Of a stretch of 64,000 nt of DNA, positions 8,653-17,927 are shown in pieces. Position 1 is the stretch's first letter, and each line of letters opens with the position of its first letter. Origin of the DNA: CAYFZO01 sp964347615 (GTDB taxonomy: Bacteria > Pseudomonadota > Gammaproteobacteria > Poriferisulfidales > Oxydemutatoraceae); assembly GCA_964347615.1 (NCBI GenBank), contig CAYFZO010000010.1, positions 1 to 64,000 of the forward strand, written 5' to 3'. A program made the position numbers and the translations under genes. Under the pieces are notes generated by a model. That model ran no database searches, was not told where the DNA came from, and saw only the letters and a program-made list of their open reading frames with translations.

Positions 8653-9381
8653 ATGAGCGAGCGACGGGCTGAACACGTCGCCGTGATCATGGACGGTAAC
8701 GGACGCTGGGCGAACCGCCGCGGCAAGAGCAGGGTTTTCGGGCATCGCCGGGGAGTCGAGACCGCGCGTGAAATCGTGCGCGCCAGCGCCGAGTTCGGCG
8801 TCTCGACGCTGACCTTGTTCGCTTTCAGCACCGAAAACCGAGGCCGTCCTTCGCCCGAGATCTCCGCCTTGATCACGTTGTTCACCGAGGCCTTGCGCAA
8901 GGAGATAGAAGAGCTGGTCGAAAACGGGGTGCGGTTGAAGTTCATCGGTGATTTGTCGTTTTTCGACGCCGACTTCCTGCGCGGGGTGCACGAGGCCGAA
9001 GCCAAGACCGGAGATCTGGACCGCCTGAGGCTGAACGTCGCAATCAACTACAGCGGACGTTGGGACGTCGCAAACGCCGTTTCTCTCGCGCTCGCTTCGG
9101 GTGCGCTCGGCGCCGGCGAAGCGCGGGACGTCGAGCGCGAGCTGCCGAACCATCTTTCCGTGCGCGACGTGGATCTGTTGATACGAACCGGCGGCGAACG
9201 TCGAATCAGCAATTTCCTGCTGTGGCAAAGCGCGTACGCGGAGCTGTATTTCACCGACGCCTTGTGGCCTGACTTCGGCAAGGAGCAGTACGCCGAGGCG
9301 CTTGATTGGTACGCCCGCCGCGAACGCCGCTTCGGGCTGACTTCCGGGCAACTGCATGGTCTTTCCGGAGGCGGCGGATGA
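8653..9381 (+). CDS. uppS: Undecaprenyl diphosphate synthase
   Basis: UppS condenses isopentenyl diphosphate onto farnesyl diphosphate to make the C55 lipid carrier for peptidoglycan and O-antigen. The cis-prenyltransferase signatures are visible: VAVIMDGNGRWANRRG (diphosphate-binding aspartate and arginines), TLFAFSTENRGRP, and LIRTGGERRISNFLLWQ with ELYFTDALWPDF near the end. At 242 residues it is normal. The FSTENRGRP segment lacks the tryptophan usual in FSxENWxRP. The TGA overlaps the ATG of the next frame as ATGA. The last 92 codons are repeated twice more downstream, but this copy is complete. Confidence 0.95.
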   Translation: MSERRAEHVAVIMDGNGRWANRRGKSRVFGHRRGVETAREIVRASAEFGVSTLTLFAFSTENRGRPSPEISALITLFTEALRKEIEELVENGVRLKFIGDLSFFDADFLRGVHEAEAKTGDLDRLRLNVAINYSGRWDVANAVSLALASGALGAGEARDVERELPNHLSVRDVDLLIRTGGERRISNFLLWQSAYAELYFTDALWPDFGKEQYAEALDWYARRERRFGLTSGQLHGLSGGGG

Positions 9382-9725
9382 GCAGGGGCAGAGCCGACCG
9401 GCAGGAGCGTCGCCGCGTTGCGACCGGCTTGCAGCTGGCGGTTGCGGTGCTCGGCGCCGGCGAAGCGCGGGACGTCGAGCGCGAGCTGCCGAACCATCTT
9501 TCCGTGCGCGACGTGGATCTGTTGATACGAACCGGCGGCGAACGTCGAATCAGCAATTTCCTGCTGTGGCAAAGCGCGTACGCGGAGCTGTATTTCACCG
9601 ACGCCTTGTGGCCTGACTTCGGCAAGGAGCAGTACGCCGAGGCGCTTGATTGGTACGCCCGCCGCGAACGCCGCTTCGGGCTGACTTCCGGGCAACTGCA
9701 TGGTCTTTCCGGAGGCGGCGGATGA
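9378..9725 (+). pseudogene. CdsA N-terminus fused in frame to UppS C-terminus (copy 1)
   Basis: This open frame begins with the cdsA ATG (MSRGRADRQERRRVATG), runs through the repeat junction after AVAVL and continues in frame into the UppS C-terminal 90 residues beginning GAGEARDVERELP. It works because the 344-bp period is 2 modulo 3 and the uppS and cdsA frames are offset by the ATGA overlap. The 115-residue product lacks the UppS catalytic N-terminus and all CdsA membrane segments, so it should be inactive, but the ATGA coupling to the next frame is preserved. Confidence 0.75.
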
Positions 9726-10069
9726 GCAGGGGCAGAGCCGACCGGCAGGAGCGTCGCCGCGTTGCGACCGGCTTGCAGCTGGCGGTTGCGGTGCTCGGCG
9801 CCGGCGAAGCGCGGGACGTCGAGCGCGAGCTGCCGAACCATCTTTCCGTGCGCGACGTGGATCTGTTGATACGAACCGGCGGCGAACGTCGAATCAGCAA
9901 TTTCCTGCTGTGGCAAAGCGCGTACGCGGAGCTGTATTTCACCGACGCCTTGTGGCCTGACTTCGGCAAGGAGCAGTACGCCGAGGCGCTTGATTGGTAC
10001 GCCCGCCGCGAACGCCGCTTCGGGCTGACTTCCGGGCAACTGCATGGTCTTTCCGGAGGCGGCGGATGA
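9722..10069 (+). pseudogene. CdsA N-terminus fused in frame to UppS C-terminus (copy 2)
   Basis: This frame is identical in design and sequence to the chimera one repeat unit upstream. It begins at the second cdsA ATG (9722) and ends at 10069 in a TGA overlapping the ATG of intact cdsA (10066). If translated, ribosomes could pass from uppS through both chimeras to cdsA by four-base ATGA couplings. Confidence 0.75.
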
Positions 10070-10920
10070 GCAGGGGCAGAGCCGACCGGCAGGAGCGTCG
10101 CCGCGTTGCGACCGGCTTGCAGCTGGCGGTTGCGGTGCTCGCCGCCGTGTCGCTGCTTCCCACCGCGGGTGTTGCACTGGTTTTCGCCGGTGTCGCCGGC
10201 GTTGCGGCGTGGGAATGGGCGTTGTTGTCGTCGTTGCGCGGACGTCGCGCGGCGGCGGTCGTCGCGGGGGTGGAGCTGTTGCTCGCGGCGCTTTGGTTCG
10301 CGCCGCTCGCACCGTTGCCCGGCGTTGCCTTGTATCTCGCCGCCGGCTGGTGGTTCTTTGTCTTCGTGCTGGTCTCGTCCTACCGCCCGGACTGGTGCGG
10401 GCAGCCGTGGTTGCAGCGTTGTCTTCGCGCCGGTCTGCCGTTCGCGCTGGCGGGCGCGTGGGTTGCGGTGTGGCGGTTGCATCAAAGCAGCGCCGGTCTG
10501 CTGCTTTACCTGCTGCTGCTGGTTTCGTTGTCGGACGTCGGCGCTTATTACGCGGGGCGACGCTGGGGAAAGCGGAAATTGTCCCCTGATCTGAGCGGCG
10601 GAAAAACCGTGGCGGGACTGTGGGGAGGCGTGGCGTGCGCGGCGGTGCTCGCGGTCGCCGCCGCGCTGGCGCTTAAGCTCGTCGCCGCGACGGGGGAGGC
10701 TGGCTTGCTCTATCTGCTCGACGTGGTTCTGCTGAGCCTGTTCGCGGTGTTGGCCGGGGTCGTCGGCGACCTCGGCCTGAGCCTGCTGAAGCGCAACGCG
10801 GGCGCGAAGGACAGCGGGGCGCTGCTGCCGGGACACGGCGGCGTGCTCGACCGCGTCGACAGTACGCTTGCCGCGGCGCCGGTGTTCGCCATCGCGCACC
10901 AGCTCGCGTTCGGCACGTAG
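10066..10920 (+). CDS. cdsA: Phosphatidate cytidylyltransferase
   Basis: CdsA makes CDP-diacylglycerol from phosphatidate and CTP, the branch point of phospholipid synthesis, in the inner membrane. The protein is 284 residues with many hydrophobic segments. Its C-terminus holds the family signature: S-LLKRNAGAKDSGALLPGHGG followed by VLDRVDS. I use the ATG at 10066, the last of the three repeated starts, since it is the only one leading into the full gene. It overlaps the upstream chimera by ATGA, and dxr begins 40 bp after it. Expression may depend on read-through of the repeat array. Confidence 0.94.
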   Translation: MSRGRADRQERRRVATGLQLAVAVLAAVSLLPTAGVALVFAGVAGVAAWEWALLSSLRGRRAAAVVAGVELLLAALWFAPLAPLPGVALYLAAGWWFFVFVLVSSYRPDWCGQPWLQRCLRAGLPFALAGAWVAVWRLHQSSAGLLLYLLLLVSLSDVGAYYAGRRWGKRKLSPDLSGGKTVAGLWGGVACAAVLAVAAALALKLVAATGEAGLLYLLDVVLLSLFAVLAGVVGDLGLSLLKRNAGAKDSGALLPGHGGVLDRVDSTLAAAPVFAIAHQLAFGT

Positions 10921-10960
10921 GCACCGGGCGTTGCTGGACACCAAGAGGCTTCGGAACGAA

Positions 10961-12157
10961 ATGGAAAGGCGCGAAATCACGATTCTGGGTGCGACCGGCA
11001 GCGTCGGCACGAACGCGCTTGACGTGATTGCGCGTCATCCCGAGAGTTACCGGGTGTTTGCGTTGACCGCGCGCGCCAACGTCGAACTGCTGGCCGAACA
11101 ATGCGCGCGTTTCACTCCCGATTACGCGGTCGTCGCCGACGCCGGGCGGCTGGATGAGGCGAAAGCGCGCATGGCCGGGTTGAAGACGCAAGTGCTCGCC
11201 GGCGCCGACGCGATCGAGCAAGTCGCTTCGGACGACCGCTGCGACGTGGTGATCGCGGGCATCGTCGGGTCGGTCGGGCTCGCGCCGACGCTGGCCGCGG
11301 TGCGCACGGGCAAACGGGTGCTGCTGGCGAACAAGGAGGCGTTGGTGATGGCGGGTTCCTTGTTCATGCGCGAGGTCGAGGCAAGCGGCGCGGTGGTGTT
11401 GCCGGTGGACAGCGAGCACAACGGGATATTCCAATGCCTCGGGCGGGAGCGGACCGAGGCGGTCGAGAAGATCATATTGACCGCGTCGGGCGGGCCGTTC
11501 CTGAACGCGCCGGTCGAGTCGCTGGCCGCGGTGACGCCCGCGCAAGCCTGTGCGCATCCGAATTGGGACATGGGGGCGAAGATTTCGGTTGATTCGGCGA
11601 CCTTGATGAACAAGGGACTCGAAGTCATCGAGGCGTGCTGGCTGTTCGGTTTGGCTCCCGAGCAGGTCGAAGTCGTCGTGCATCCGCAGAGCATCCTGCA
11701 CGCGATGGTTGCGTTCAAGGACGGGAGCATCCTTGCGCAGATGGCGCAACCGGACATGCGCGTGCCGATCGCCTGTGCGCTGGCGTGGCCCGAGCGGATC
11801 GCCAGCGGGGTCGGCCCGCTGGATTTCTCGCGCGTCGCCAAGCTCGAGTTGCTGGAAGTCGACGAGCGGAAGTTCCCCTGCCTGCCGCTGGCTTACCGAG
11901 CCTTGCGCGCCGGCGCCGCCGCGATGATTGCGCTGAACGCCGCCAACGAGGTCGCGGTCGGGGAATTCCTCGCGGGGAGGCTGCGTTTCGACCGCGTCCC
12001 CGCGGTGGTCGAGGCGGTGGTCGCCGCCGCCGGCGCCGCGGAACAGCCGCTGGATCGGCTCGAAGCAATCGTCGCGGCGGACTCGGCGGCGCGTGAGCGG
12101 GCACGAACGGCGATACGGCGGGACAAGGGCGTTTCGGGTAGTATGATTGCGCCCTGA
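10961..12157 (+). CDS. dxr: 1-deoxy-D-xylulose 5-phosphate reductoisomerase
   Basis: Dxr (IspC) converts DXP to 2-C-methyl-D-erythritol 4-phosphate with NADPH, the committed MEP-pathway step feeding UppS. The N-terminal Rossmann motif ILGATGSVGTNALDVI, the LANKEALVMAG segment, the metal-site PVDSEHNGIFQCL and the substrate loop HPQSILHAMV are all present. The length of 398 residues is exactly typical. The ATG at 10961 matches the family N-terminus; the open frame extends upstream into cdsA and is rejected. rseP follows 37 bp downstream. Confidence 0.96.
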   Translation: MERREITILGATGSVGTNALDVIARHPESYRVFALTARANVELLAEQCARFTPDYAVVADAGRLDEAKARMAGLKTQVLAGADAIEQVASDDRCDVVIAGIVGSVGLAPTLAAVRTGKRVLLANKEALVMAGSLFMREVEASGAVVLPVDSEHNGIFQCLGRERTEAVEKIILTASGGPFLNAPVESLAAVTPAQACAHPNWDMGAKISVDSATLMNKGLEVIEACWLFGLAPEQVEVVVHPQSILHAMVAFKDGSILAQMAQPDMRVPIACALAWPERIASGVGPLDFSRVAKLELLEVDERKFPCLPLAYRALRAGAAAMIALNAANEVAVGEFLAGRLRFDRVPAVVEAVVAAAGAAEQPLDRLEAIVAADSAARERARTAIRRDKGVSGSMIAP

Positions 12158-12194
12158 ACTTCGCTTGAACCCTGTTCGACCCCCGGAAAAACCG

Positions 12195-13556
12195 ATGCTG
12201 CTGACCAGTCTTTTCGCCTTTATCGTCGCAATCGGCGTCATTGTCTCTTTTCACGAGTTCGGCCACTTCTGGGTCGCGCGGCGGCTCGGCGTGAAAGTGT
12301 TGCGGTACTCGATCGGCTTCGGCAGACCGTTGTGGCGCAAGGTCGGCGCCGACGGCACCGAATACGTGGTCGCGGCGATTCCGCTCGGCGGCTACGTCAG
12401 GATGCTTGACGAGCGCGAGGGGCCGGTCGCGCCGCGCGAGCTTGGTTTCGCGTTCAACCGCAAATCGCTCGGCGCGCGCACGGCAATCGTCGCGGCGGGT
12501 CCGCTGTTCAACTTCGTCTTGGCGTTGGTGCTGTATTACCTGATGTTCATGGTCGGGGTGTCGGGGGTAAAACCGATCGTCGGGGAAGTCGTTCCCGCCA
12601 GCGTCGCCGAACGCGCCGGTGTCGAAGCGGACGATCAGTTCGTCGAGATCGCCGGCCGATCGGTTGCGAGTTGGCGTCAAGCCCTGCTTGCGTTGCTCGA
12701 CGCCGGCCTCAAGCAGGAAGCGTTCGCCGCGACGGTGATCGAGCCCGACGGCGTCGAGCGCCGCGTGGTGCTCGACGCCGTCGGCATCAACCTGCTCGAC
12801 AGCGGGGACGTGCTCGGGCGGCTGGGCATCGAGCCCAAGCGTCCGGAGTCCGAAGTGGAGGCGGTCGTCGGTGAAGTGCAGGCGGATTCCGGCGCGGGGC
12901 GGTCGGGCTTGCAGCCCGGCGACCGCGTGACCTCGTTCGCCGGGCGGGAGATCGGAAGCTGGGCCGAACTGGTGAGGTCGGCGCGGGCAAGCCCCGAGAG
13001 GCGCGTGTCGATCGTCGTCGAAAGGGACGGCGCACGTCTCGACGTCGAACTCGAGATCGGCGCGACCGAGCGCAACGGCGAAACCGTCGGTTACATGGGC
13101 GTGAGCCCGCGCGCAGCGCCGCCGCAACTCAGGCAGCGTTACCTTTCGTTCGTGCGCTACGGCCCATTCGAATCCTTGCCGCTTGCAGCCGAAAAGACCT
13201 GGGACGTGACGGTACTGACGGTCAAGATCATGAAACGGCTGCTGTTCGGTGAAGCGTCGTTGAAGAACGTCAGCGGCCCGGTCGGCATCGCCGAGTTCGC
13301 CGGTTCTTCCCTGTTGCAGGGGCTGGGGTCGTTCCTCGGTCTGCTGGCCTTGCTGAGCGTCAGCATCGGTCTGCTGAACCTGTTACCGGTACCGATACTC
13401 GACGGAGGGCATCTGCTGTATTACCTGATCGAATTCGTCAAGGGCTCGCCGTTGTCGATGCAAGCGCAAGTGGTCGGGCAATGGGTGGGGATCTTCATGC
13501 TGGGCGGTCTCATGGTATTGGCGCTGTACAACGACCTTAATCGCCTGCTTGGCTGA
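12195..13556 (+). CDS. rseP: RIP zinc metalloprotease
   Basis: RseP is an inner-membrane site-2 protease that in E. coli cleaves the anti-sigma factor RseA and remnant signal peptides. The first transmembrane segment contains the zinc motif HEFGH at about residues 20-24. Tandem PDZ regions follow, and the C-terminal NLLPVPILDGGHLLYY carries the third zinc ligand. At 453 residues it matches E. coli (450). The ATG at 12195 directly precedes the hydrophobic LLTSLFAFIVAIGVIV segment. Its TGA overlaps the bamA ATG as TGATG. Confidence 0.95.
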   Translation: MLLTSLFAFIVAIGVIVSFHEFGHFWVARRLGVKVLRYSIGFGRPLWRKVGADGTEYVVAAIPLGGYVRMLDEREGPVAPRELGFAFNRKSLGARTAIVAAGPLFNFVLALVLYYLMFMVGVSGVKPIVGEVVPASVAERAGVEADDQFVEIAGRSVASWRQALLALLDAGLKQEAFAATVIEPDGVERRVVLDAVGINLLDSGDVLGRLGIEPKRPESEVEAVVGEVQADSGAGRSGLQPGDRVTSFAGREIGSWAELVRSARASPERRVSIVVERDGARLDVELEIGATERNGETVGYMGVSPRAAPPQLRQRYLSFVRYGPFESLPLAAEKTWDVTVLTVKIMKRLLFGEASLKNVSGPVGIAEFAGSSLLQGLGSFLGLLALLSVSIGLLNLLPVPILDGGHLLYYLIEFVKGSPLSMQAQVVGQWVGIFMLGGLMVLALYNDLNRLLG

Positions 13557-15880
13557 TGTTGCGCCGCGGCCTGCTCGCGCTGCTTTTGCTTCTGCCGTAT
13601 TCCCTATGCGCCGAAGAGTTCGTAATCCGCGACATTCGCGTACAGGGACTTAAGCGCATCACCGCGGGCGCTGTTTTTTCCGAGCTGCCGGTCACGGTCG
13701 GGGATCGCTTCGACGAGTCCATTCCGGCTTCCTTGATCGGCGCTCTGTACCGCACCGGATACTTCGACGACGTCTCGCTGGAGCGGCGACGCAACGATCT
13801 GATTATCACCGTCGTCGAGCGCCCCGGCATCGCGGGGATCACGCTCGCCGGCAACGAAGGCATCCCGGACGAACAGCTGACCGAAGGTCTCGCTCAGGCG
13901 GGCGTTGCGGTCGGGAGGGTGTTCGACCGCCGCTTGCTCGAACGCCTGACCCAGGAGCTGACCGAGCAATACCAGGCGCTGGGTAAGTTCGGCGCCCGTA
14001 TCAACACCGAGATCCGTGAGCTGCCCGACAATCAGGTCAATATAGAGATCCTCATAGACGAAGGGAAGATTTCCAAGATCAAGGAGTTCAAGATCACCGG
14101 CAACCGCAAACTCAGGGACAAGGAGCTGTTCGGGAAGATCGAGTCGGGCACCGCCAGGTGGTATGAGTTCTGGAGCAGCAAGGACAACTATTCCAGGGTC
14201 AAGCTCGCGGGCGACCTGGAAGCCCTGCGCGACGCTTACTTCGACGAAGGCTATCTCGACTTTGCGGTCAAGCAGACCCGGGTTTCGCTCAGCCCGGACA
14301 AGCAGGACATCTACGTGAGCATCGGCGTCGAGGAGGGCGAGCGCTATCGCATCGGCGAGGTCAGCCTGTCCTGCCGCCTGGACCTGGACCGTGCCGCGCT
14401 CAGGCGCAGCGTCATCTTGCGCAAGGGGACGATCTTCTCCCGTGCCGCCGCGGTGCGTTCGAGCGAGGCGATCGAACTTCAGTTGAAGAACGTCGGGTAC
14501 GCCGGCGCGAAGGTCAACGTAGTGCCCGACAAGGACGAGGAGAAGCACACGGTGGACGTGGCTTTTCTGGTCGTTCCCGGGCCCAAGACCTACGTGCGGC
14601 GAATCAACTTCCACGGCAACGACGGTACCGATGACGAGGTGTTCCGCCGTGAGCTGCGCCAGCTCGAGGGCGCCGAGTATTCGGCGGGTAAGATCGAGCT
14701 GTCGAAACGGCGTTTGCAGAGACTGCCTTACATCCAGTCGGTGGACGTCAAGGAACAGGCGGTCGAAGGCAAGGAAGACCAGATCGACGTGGATATCGAT
14801 CTGGTAGAGACCCGTTCGGGCAATCTCAGTCTCGGTGCCGGCTATTCCGACGCCGACGGGGCGGTGCTTTCGTTCGGCTTGAGGCAGGATAACTTTCTCG
14901 GCACCGGCAACCGGGTCGGATTCACTTTCAACAACAGCGCCGCCAATACGAACTACACCTTTTCATTCTTGGACCCTTTCTACACGATCAACGGCGTTAG
15001 CCGCTTGTGGAGCCTGTCGTACCGTTCGATAGACAACTCCGAGCGCGACATCAACGACACGAGCACCGACGAGGGGCTGGTGCGTTTGGGATTCGGCATT
15101 CCGATCTCGGAAAACGACACCCTCAACCTCGGCGCGACGTTGCAGGACATCAAGGTGGACCCCGGCAGCAACCTCGGGACACGGTTGCGGGATTACTACG
15201 AGGATCAATGCGGGTGGGTGCAGGAAAGCCCGATCGCCGTCCGCGACATCAACGAGTGCGATTTCCTGAATCTGATCGCGACGGTCGGGTTGGATTACGA
15301 CACCCGGGACCGGGCGCTGTTCACGACCGAGGGCACCAGGATCAGCGGCAACCTGCAATTTTTCATTCCGATTGACGGCCTTGCCTACTACAAGGCGGAT
15401 TATTACCACCGCCACTACGTTTCCCTCGACGAGGACGCCGACTACGTCTTTGCAGGACGCGCCAGGGTGTCGTATGCTAGCGAGTACGGGAAGACGGTCG
15501 GAGTCCCTCCCTACGATAGGTTTTTCGCGGGCGGCGCAAGCAGTTTGCGCGGGTACCTGAATAATTCCTTAGGTCCCAGGGACGACAACGACGACCCTCT
15601 CGGCGGGGATTTCAGGATGCTGTTCGGCGCCGATTTGTTTTTCCCGAGCGATTTTCTGTATGACAGACAGAGGCTGCGCATGAGCGCTTTCGTGGATTAT
15701 GGTAACGTTTTCAGCGAGGTGGAGGACTTTTCGTTGAGCGACATGAAAGGATCTTACGGCCTTCAAGTCCGTTGGTTGACGGCGGTGGGAGGCATTTCGT
15801 TCAACTTCGCTTCGCATTTCAAGGACGAGTCGGGCGACGACACCGAATCGTTCCAATTCGACCTCGGAACCACGTTTTGA
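13556..15880 (+). CDS. bamA: Outer membrane protein assembly factor BamA
   Basis: BamA is the Omp85 core of the beta-barrel assembly machine. The protein begins with a signal peptide (LLALLLLLPYSLCA, probable cleavage before EEF) followed by five POTRA domains to about residue 415. A barrel with FAGGASSLRGYLNNSLGPRD (the conserved RGY-containing L6 motif) follows, and the protein ends in phenylalanine as barrel proteins usually do. The length of 774 residues is within the normal range. The position between rseP and skp is conserved in gamma- and betaproteobacteria. Confidence 0.96.
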   Translation: MLRRGLLALLLLLPYSLCAEEFVIRDIRVQGLKRITAGAVFSELPVTVGDRFDESIPASLIGALYRTGYFDDVSLERRRNDLIITVVERPGIAGITLAGNEGIPDEQLTEGLAQAGVAVGRVFDRRLLERLTQELTEQYQALGKFGARINTEIRELPDNQVNIEILIDEGKISKIKEFKITGNRKLRDKELFGKIESGTARWYEFWSSKDNYSRVKLAGDLEALRDAYFDEGYLDFAVKQTRVSLSPDKQDIYVSIGVEEGERYRIGEVSLSCRLDLDRAALRRSVILRKGTIFSRAAAVRSSEAIELQLKNVGYAGAKVNVVPDKDEEKHTVDVAFLVVPGPKTYVRRINFHGNDGTDDEVFRRELRQLEGAEYSAGKIELSKRRLQRLPYIQSVDVKEQAVEGKEDQIDVDIDLVETRSGNLSLGAGYSDADGAVLSFGLRQDNFLGTGNRVGFTFNNSAANTNYTFSFLDPFYTINGVSRLWSLSYRSIDNSERDINDTSTDEGLVRLGFGIPISENDTLNLGATLQDIKVDPGSNLGTRLRDYYEDQCGWVQESPIAVRDINECDFLNLIATVGLDYDTRDRALFTTEGTRISGNLQFFIPIDGLAYYKADYYHRHYVSLDEDADYVFAGRARVSYASEYGKTVGVPPYDRFFAGGASSLRGYLNNSLGPRDDNDDPLGGDFRMLFGADLFFPSDFLYDRQRLRMSAFVDYGNVFSEVEDFSLSDMKGSYGLQVRWLTAVGGISFNFASHFKDESGDDTESFQFDLGTTF

Positions 15881-15887
15881 CGTTTTC

Positions 15888-16442
15888 ATGCAGCCCTTGA
15901 TGCACCCATCGATGCACGGCAAGCCGCGAACCGCCTGGTTACGGCTTGCGGTTGCGGCGCTGGCGTCGTGCGCTTCGGCGTGGGTTGCGGTCGGCGCCGA
16001 GGGCGTCGGTGTTGTCAACGTGCCGGCGATCATGGACAAGGCACCGCAAGCCAAGGACGTCCGGGAAAGGCTCGAGCAGGAGTTTTCCTCGCGGCGCAAG
16101 CAACTTCAGGACTGCGGCGAGGAAATAGACGATCTCGACCGGATGTTGCGGCGCGAAGGACGGGAAATGGAAAAGAGCAGGCGCGACCGCATGATCGACA
16201 GGATAAAGAGAAGGCGCAGGGAATGCGGTGATTTCAGGCAGGAATTCGAAGTTGATTTCAACCGGCGCCGCAGCGAGGAACTCAACGCCCTGCAGAAGCA
16301 GATTTCCGAGGTCATCAAGGAAATCGCCGAAAGGCGAAAGATCGAGCTGATCTTTCAGCACGGGCCGATCATCTACGCCGACGAGAAAGTGAATCTGACC
16401 GACGAGGTTCTCGACGCGCTCACGCGCAAATACGACAGGTGA
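15888..16442 (+). CDS. skp: Skp/OmpH-family periplasmic chaperone
   Basis: Skp traps unfolded outer-membrane proteins in the periplasm and delivers them to BamA. The 184-residue protein has an N-terminal signal peptide (hydrophobic LRLAVAALASCASAWVAVGA), then VGVVNVPAIMDKAPQAKDV, the usual OmpH strand start, and a long charged coiled-coil region. It ends with a short beta segment (IELIFQHGPIIYADEKVNLTDE). Start choice is uncertain among methionines 1, 5 and 9. Sequence identity to E. coli Skp is low, as usual; context between bamA (7 bp) and lpxD (4 bp) makes the call firm. Confidence 0.9.
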   Translation: MQPLMHPSMHGKPRTAWLRLAVAALASCASAWVAVGAEGVGVVNVPAIMDKAPQAKDVRERLEQEFSSRRKQLQDCGEEIDDLDRMLRREGREMEKSRRDRMIDRIKRRRRECGDFRQEFEVDFNRRRSEELNALQKQISEVIKEIAERRKIELIFQHGPIIYADEKVNLTDEVLDALTRKYDR

Positions 16443-16446
16443 CGGC

Positions 16447-17487
16447 ATGGCGTACAGGCTGGAGGATCTGGCCGAACAGACCGGGACAAAGCTGATCGGC
16501 GATTCAAGCGTCCGCATCGAGGGCATCGGCAGTCTCGACAAGGCGACTTCGGGTCAGATCACTTTCCTCACCGACCGGCGCTACCGCGCCCGGCTCGAAC
16601 GCACCCGCGCTTCCGCCGTGCTGTTGCGCAGCGACGACAAGGATTTCTGCAAATTGCCGATGTTGGTCGGCGACAACCCGTATCTCGCTTTTGCGGTTTT
16701 GTCCCAGCTGTTTTGGCGCAGGCCGTCTCCTCAACCGGGCGTGCATCCCTCGGCGGTCGTCGCCGCCGACGCTCGACTCGGGGAAGGGGTCGTCGTCGGC
16801 CCCGGCGCGGTGGTCGCCGCCGGCGTCAGGATCGGCGCCGGCTGCGTCATCGGGGCCAACTGCAACGTTGGCGAAGCTTGCACGCTGGGCGAGAACTGCC
16901 GCTTGTCGGCCAACGTGACGCTTGAGCACGACGTGCATCTGGGCGACGAGGTCTTGATTCATCCCGGCGTGGTCGTCGGCGCCGACGGGTTCGGCTTCGC
17001 CGAGGACCGAGGCGCCTGGGTCAAGATCCTTCAGCACGGGCGGGTCGTCATCGGCGACCGCGTCGAGATCGGCGCCAACACGACGATCGACCGCGGCGCG
17101 ATAGACGACACCGTCATCGAGGAAGGCGTTAAGATAGACAACCAGGTTCAGATTGCGCACAACGTCCGTATCGGTGCGCACACGGCGATTGCCGGCTGCA
17201 CCGGCATCGCGGGCAGCACCACGATCGGTCGCTATTGCCGTATCGGCGGCGCCGCGGGCATCGGCGACCACATAACGATATGCGATAAGGTGACGATCGC
17301 CGGCATGGCCTCGGTCAACGCTTCGATACGCGAACCCGGGTTTTACGCTTCGAGTCCGCCGCTTGAACCGTATCGTGATTGGCTCAAGAACAGCGCGCGG
17401 TTCAAACGCCTCGATTCGGTCGCCAAGCGCCTGCGGCGTCTTGAACAAGCGGCGATAATAAGGAGAAAGGACGGCAAACGATCATGA
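16447..17487 (+). CDS. lpxD: UDP-3-O-acylglucosamine N-acyltransferase
   Basis: LpxD adds the second hydroxyacyl chain (N-linked) in lipid A synthesis. The N-terminal uridine-binding domain (MAYRLEDLAEQTG to about residue 95) is followed by a long left-handed beta helix of hexapeptide repeats, with HPGVVVGADGFGFAED containing the catalytic-histidine region and IAHNVRIGAHTAIAGCTGIA further on. It has 346 residues (E. coli 341). It overlaps fabZ by ATGA and follows skp by 4 bp. Confidence 0.95.
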   Translation: MAYRLEDLAEQTGTKLIGDSSVRIEGIGSLDKATSGQITFLTDRRYRARLERTRASAVLLRSDDKDFCKLPMLVGDNPYLAFAVLSQLFWRRPSPQPGVHPSAVVAADARLGEGVVVGPGAVVAAGVRIGAGCVIGANCNVGEACTLGENCRLSANVTLEHDVHLGDEVLIHPGVVVGADGFGFAEDRGAWVKILQHGRVVIGDRVEIGANTTIDRGAIDDTVIEEGVKIDNQVQIAHNVRIGAHTAIAGCTGIAGSTTIGRYCRIGGAAGIGDHITICDKVTIAGMASVNASIREPGFYASSPPLEPYRDWLKNSARFKRLDSVAKRLRRLEQAAIIRRKDGKRS

Positions 17488-17918
17488 GCGATAAAAAAGC
17501 AGAGCTGCTGGCACGTCTGCCGCATCGTTACCCGATGCGGCTGGTGGACGAGGTGCTCGAGCTGCGTTCCGACTACATCAAGGCGCTCAAGAACGTCACC
17601 CCCGAGGAACCGTTTTTTCCGGGGCATTTCCCGGGCATGCCGATCATGCCCGGGGTGTTGATCGTCGAGGCGCTGGCGCAAGCCTCGATCGTGCTGGCGA
17701 TGAACCTGGCCGACCTGAGCGGCAGGGACGGGCTGTATCTGCTGGTCGGCGTCGACAAGGCGCGTTTCAAGCGCCAGGTGCTGCCCGGCGACCGGCTGAT
17801 ACTCGAGTCGAGGTGCGGACGAATCAAGGGTGATTACTGCACTTTCGAGACCACGGCGAGCGTCGACGGCGAAACCGCGGCGACCGCGCAACTGAAGAGC
17901 ATGTTTAAGGAGAACTGA
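17484..17918 (+). CDS. fabZ: 3-hydroxyacyl-ACP dehydratase
   Basis: FabZ dehydrates beta-hydroxyacyl-ACP in fatty-acid elongation and competes with LpxA/LpxD for hydroxymyristoyl-ACP. The hot-dog-fold protein (144 residues) shows LPHRYPMRLVDEVLEL, the catalytic histidine in FFPGHFPGMPIMPGV and the catalytic glutamate in LIVEALAQAS. It overlaps lpxD by 4 bp and precedes lpxA by 9 bp, the classic lpxD-fabZ-lpxA cluster. Confidence 0.97.
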   Translation: MSDKKAELLARLPHRYPMRLVDEVLELRSDYIKALKNVTPEEPFFPGHFPGMPIMPGVLIVEALAQASIVLAMNLADLSGRDGLYLLVGVDKARFKRQVLPGDRLILESRCGRIKGDYCTFETTASVDGETAATAQLKSMFKEN

Positions 17919-17927
17919 CTTCCGACG

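Larger units (their letters stand above)
9105..10141 (+). repeat. Three tandem copies of a 344-bp uppS/cdsA junction segment
   Basis: Copies start at 9105, 9449 and 9793 with a constant 344-bp offset and no difference that I could find by eye. Each contains the last 92 codons of uppS, the ATGA stop/start overlap and the first 24 codons of cdsA. Every junction carries the 5-bp microhomology gctcg (9105-9109, 9449-9453, 9793-9797 and 10137-10141). As a result only the first uppS and the last cdsA are intact. This is either a real recent tandem triplication or an assembly artefact. Confidence 0.93.
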
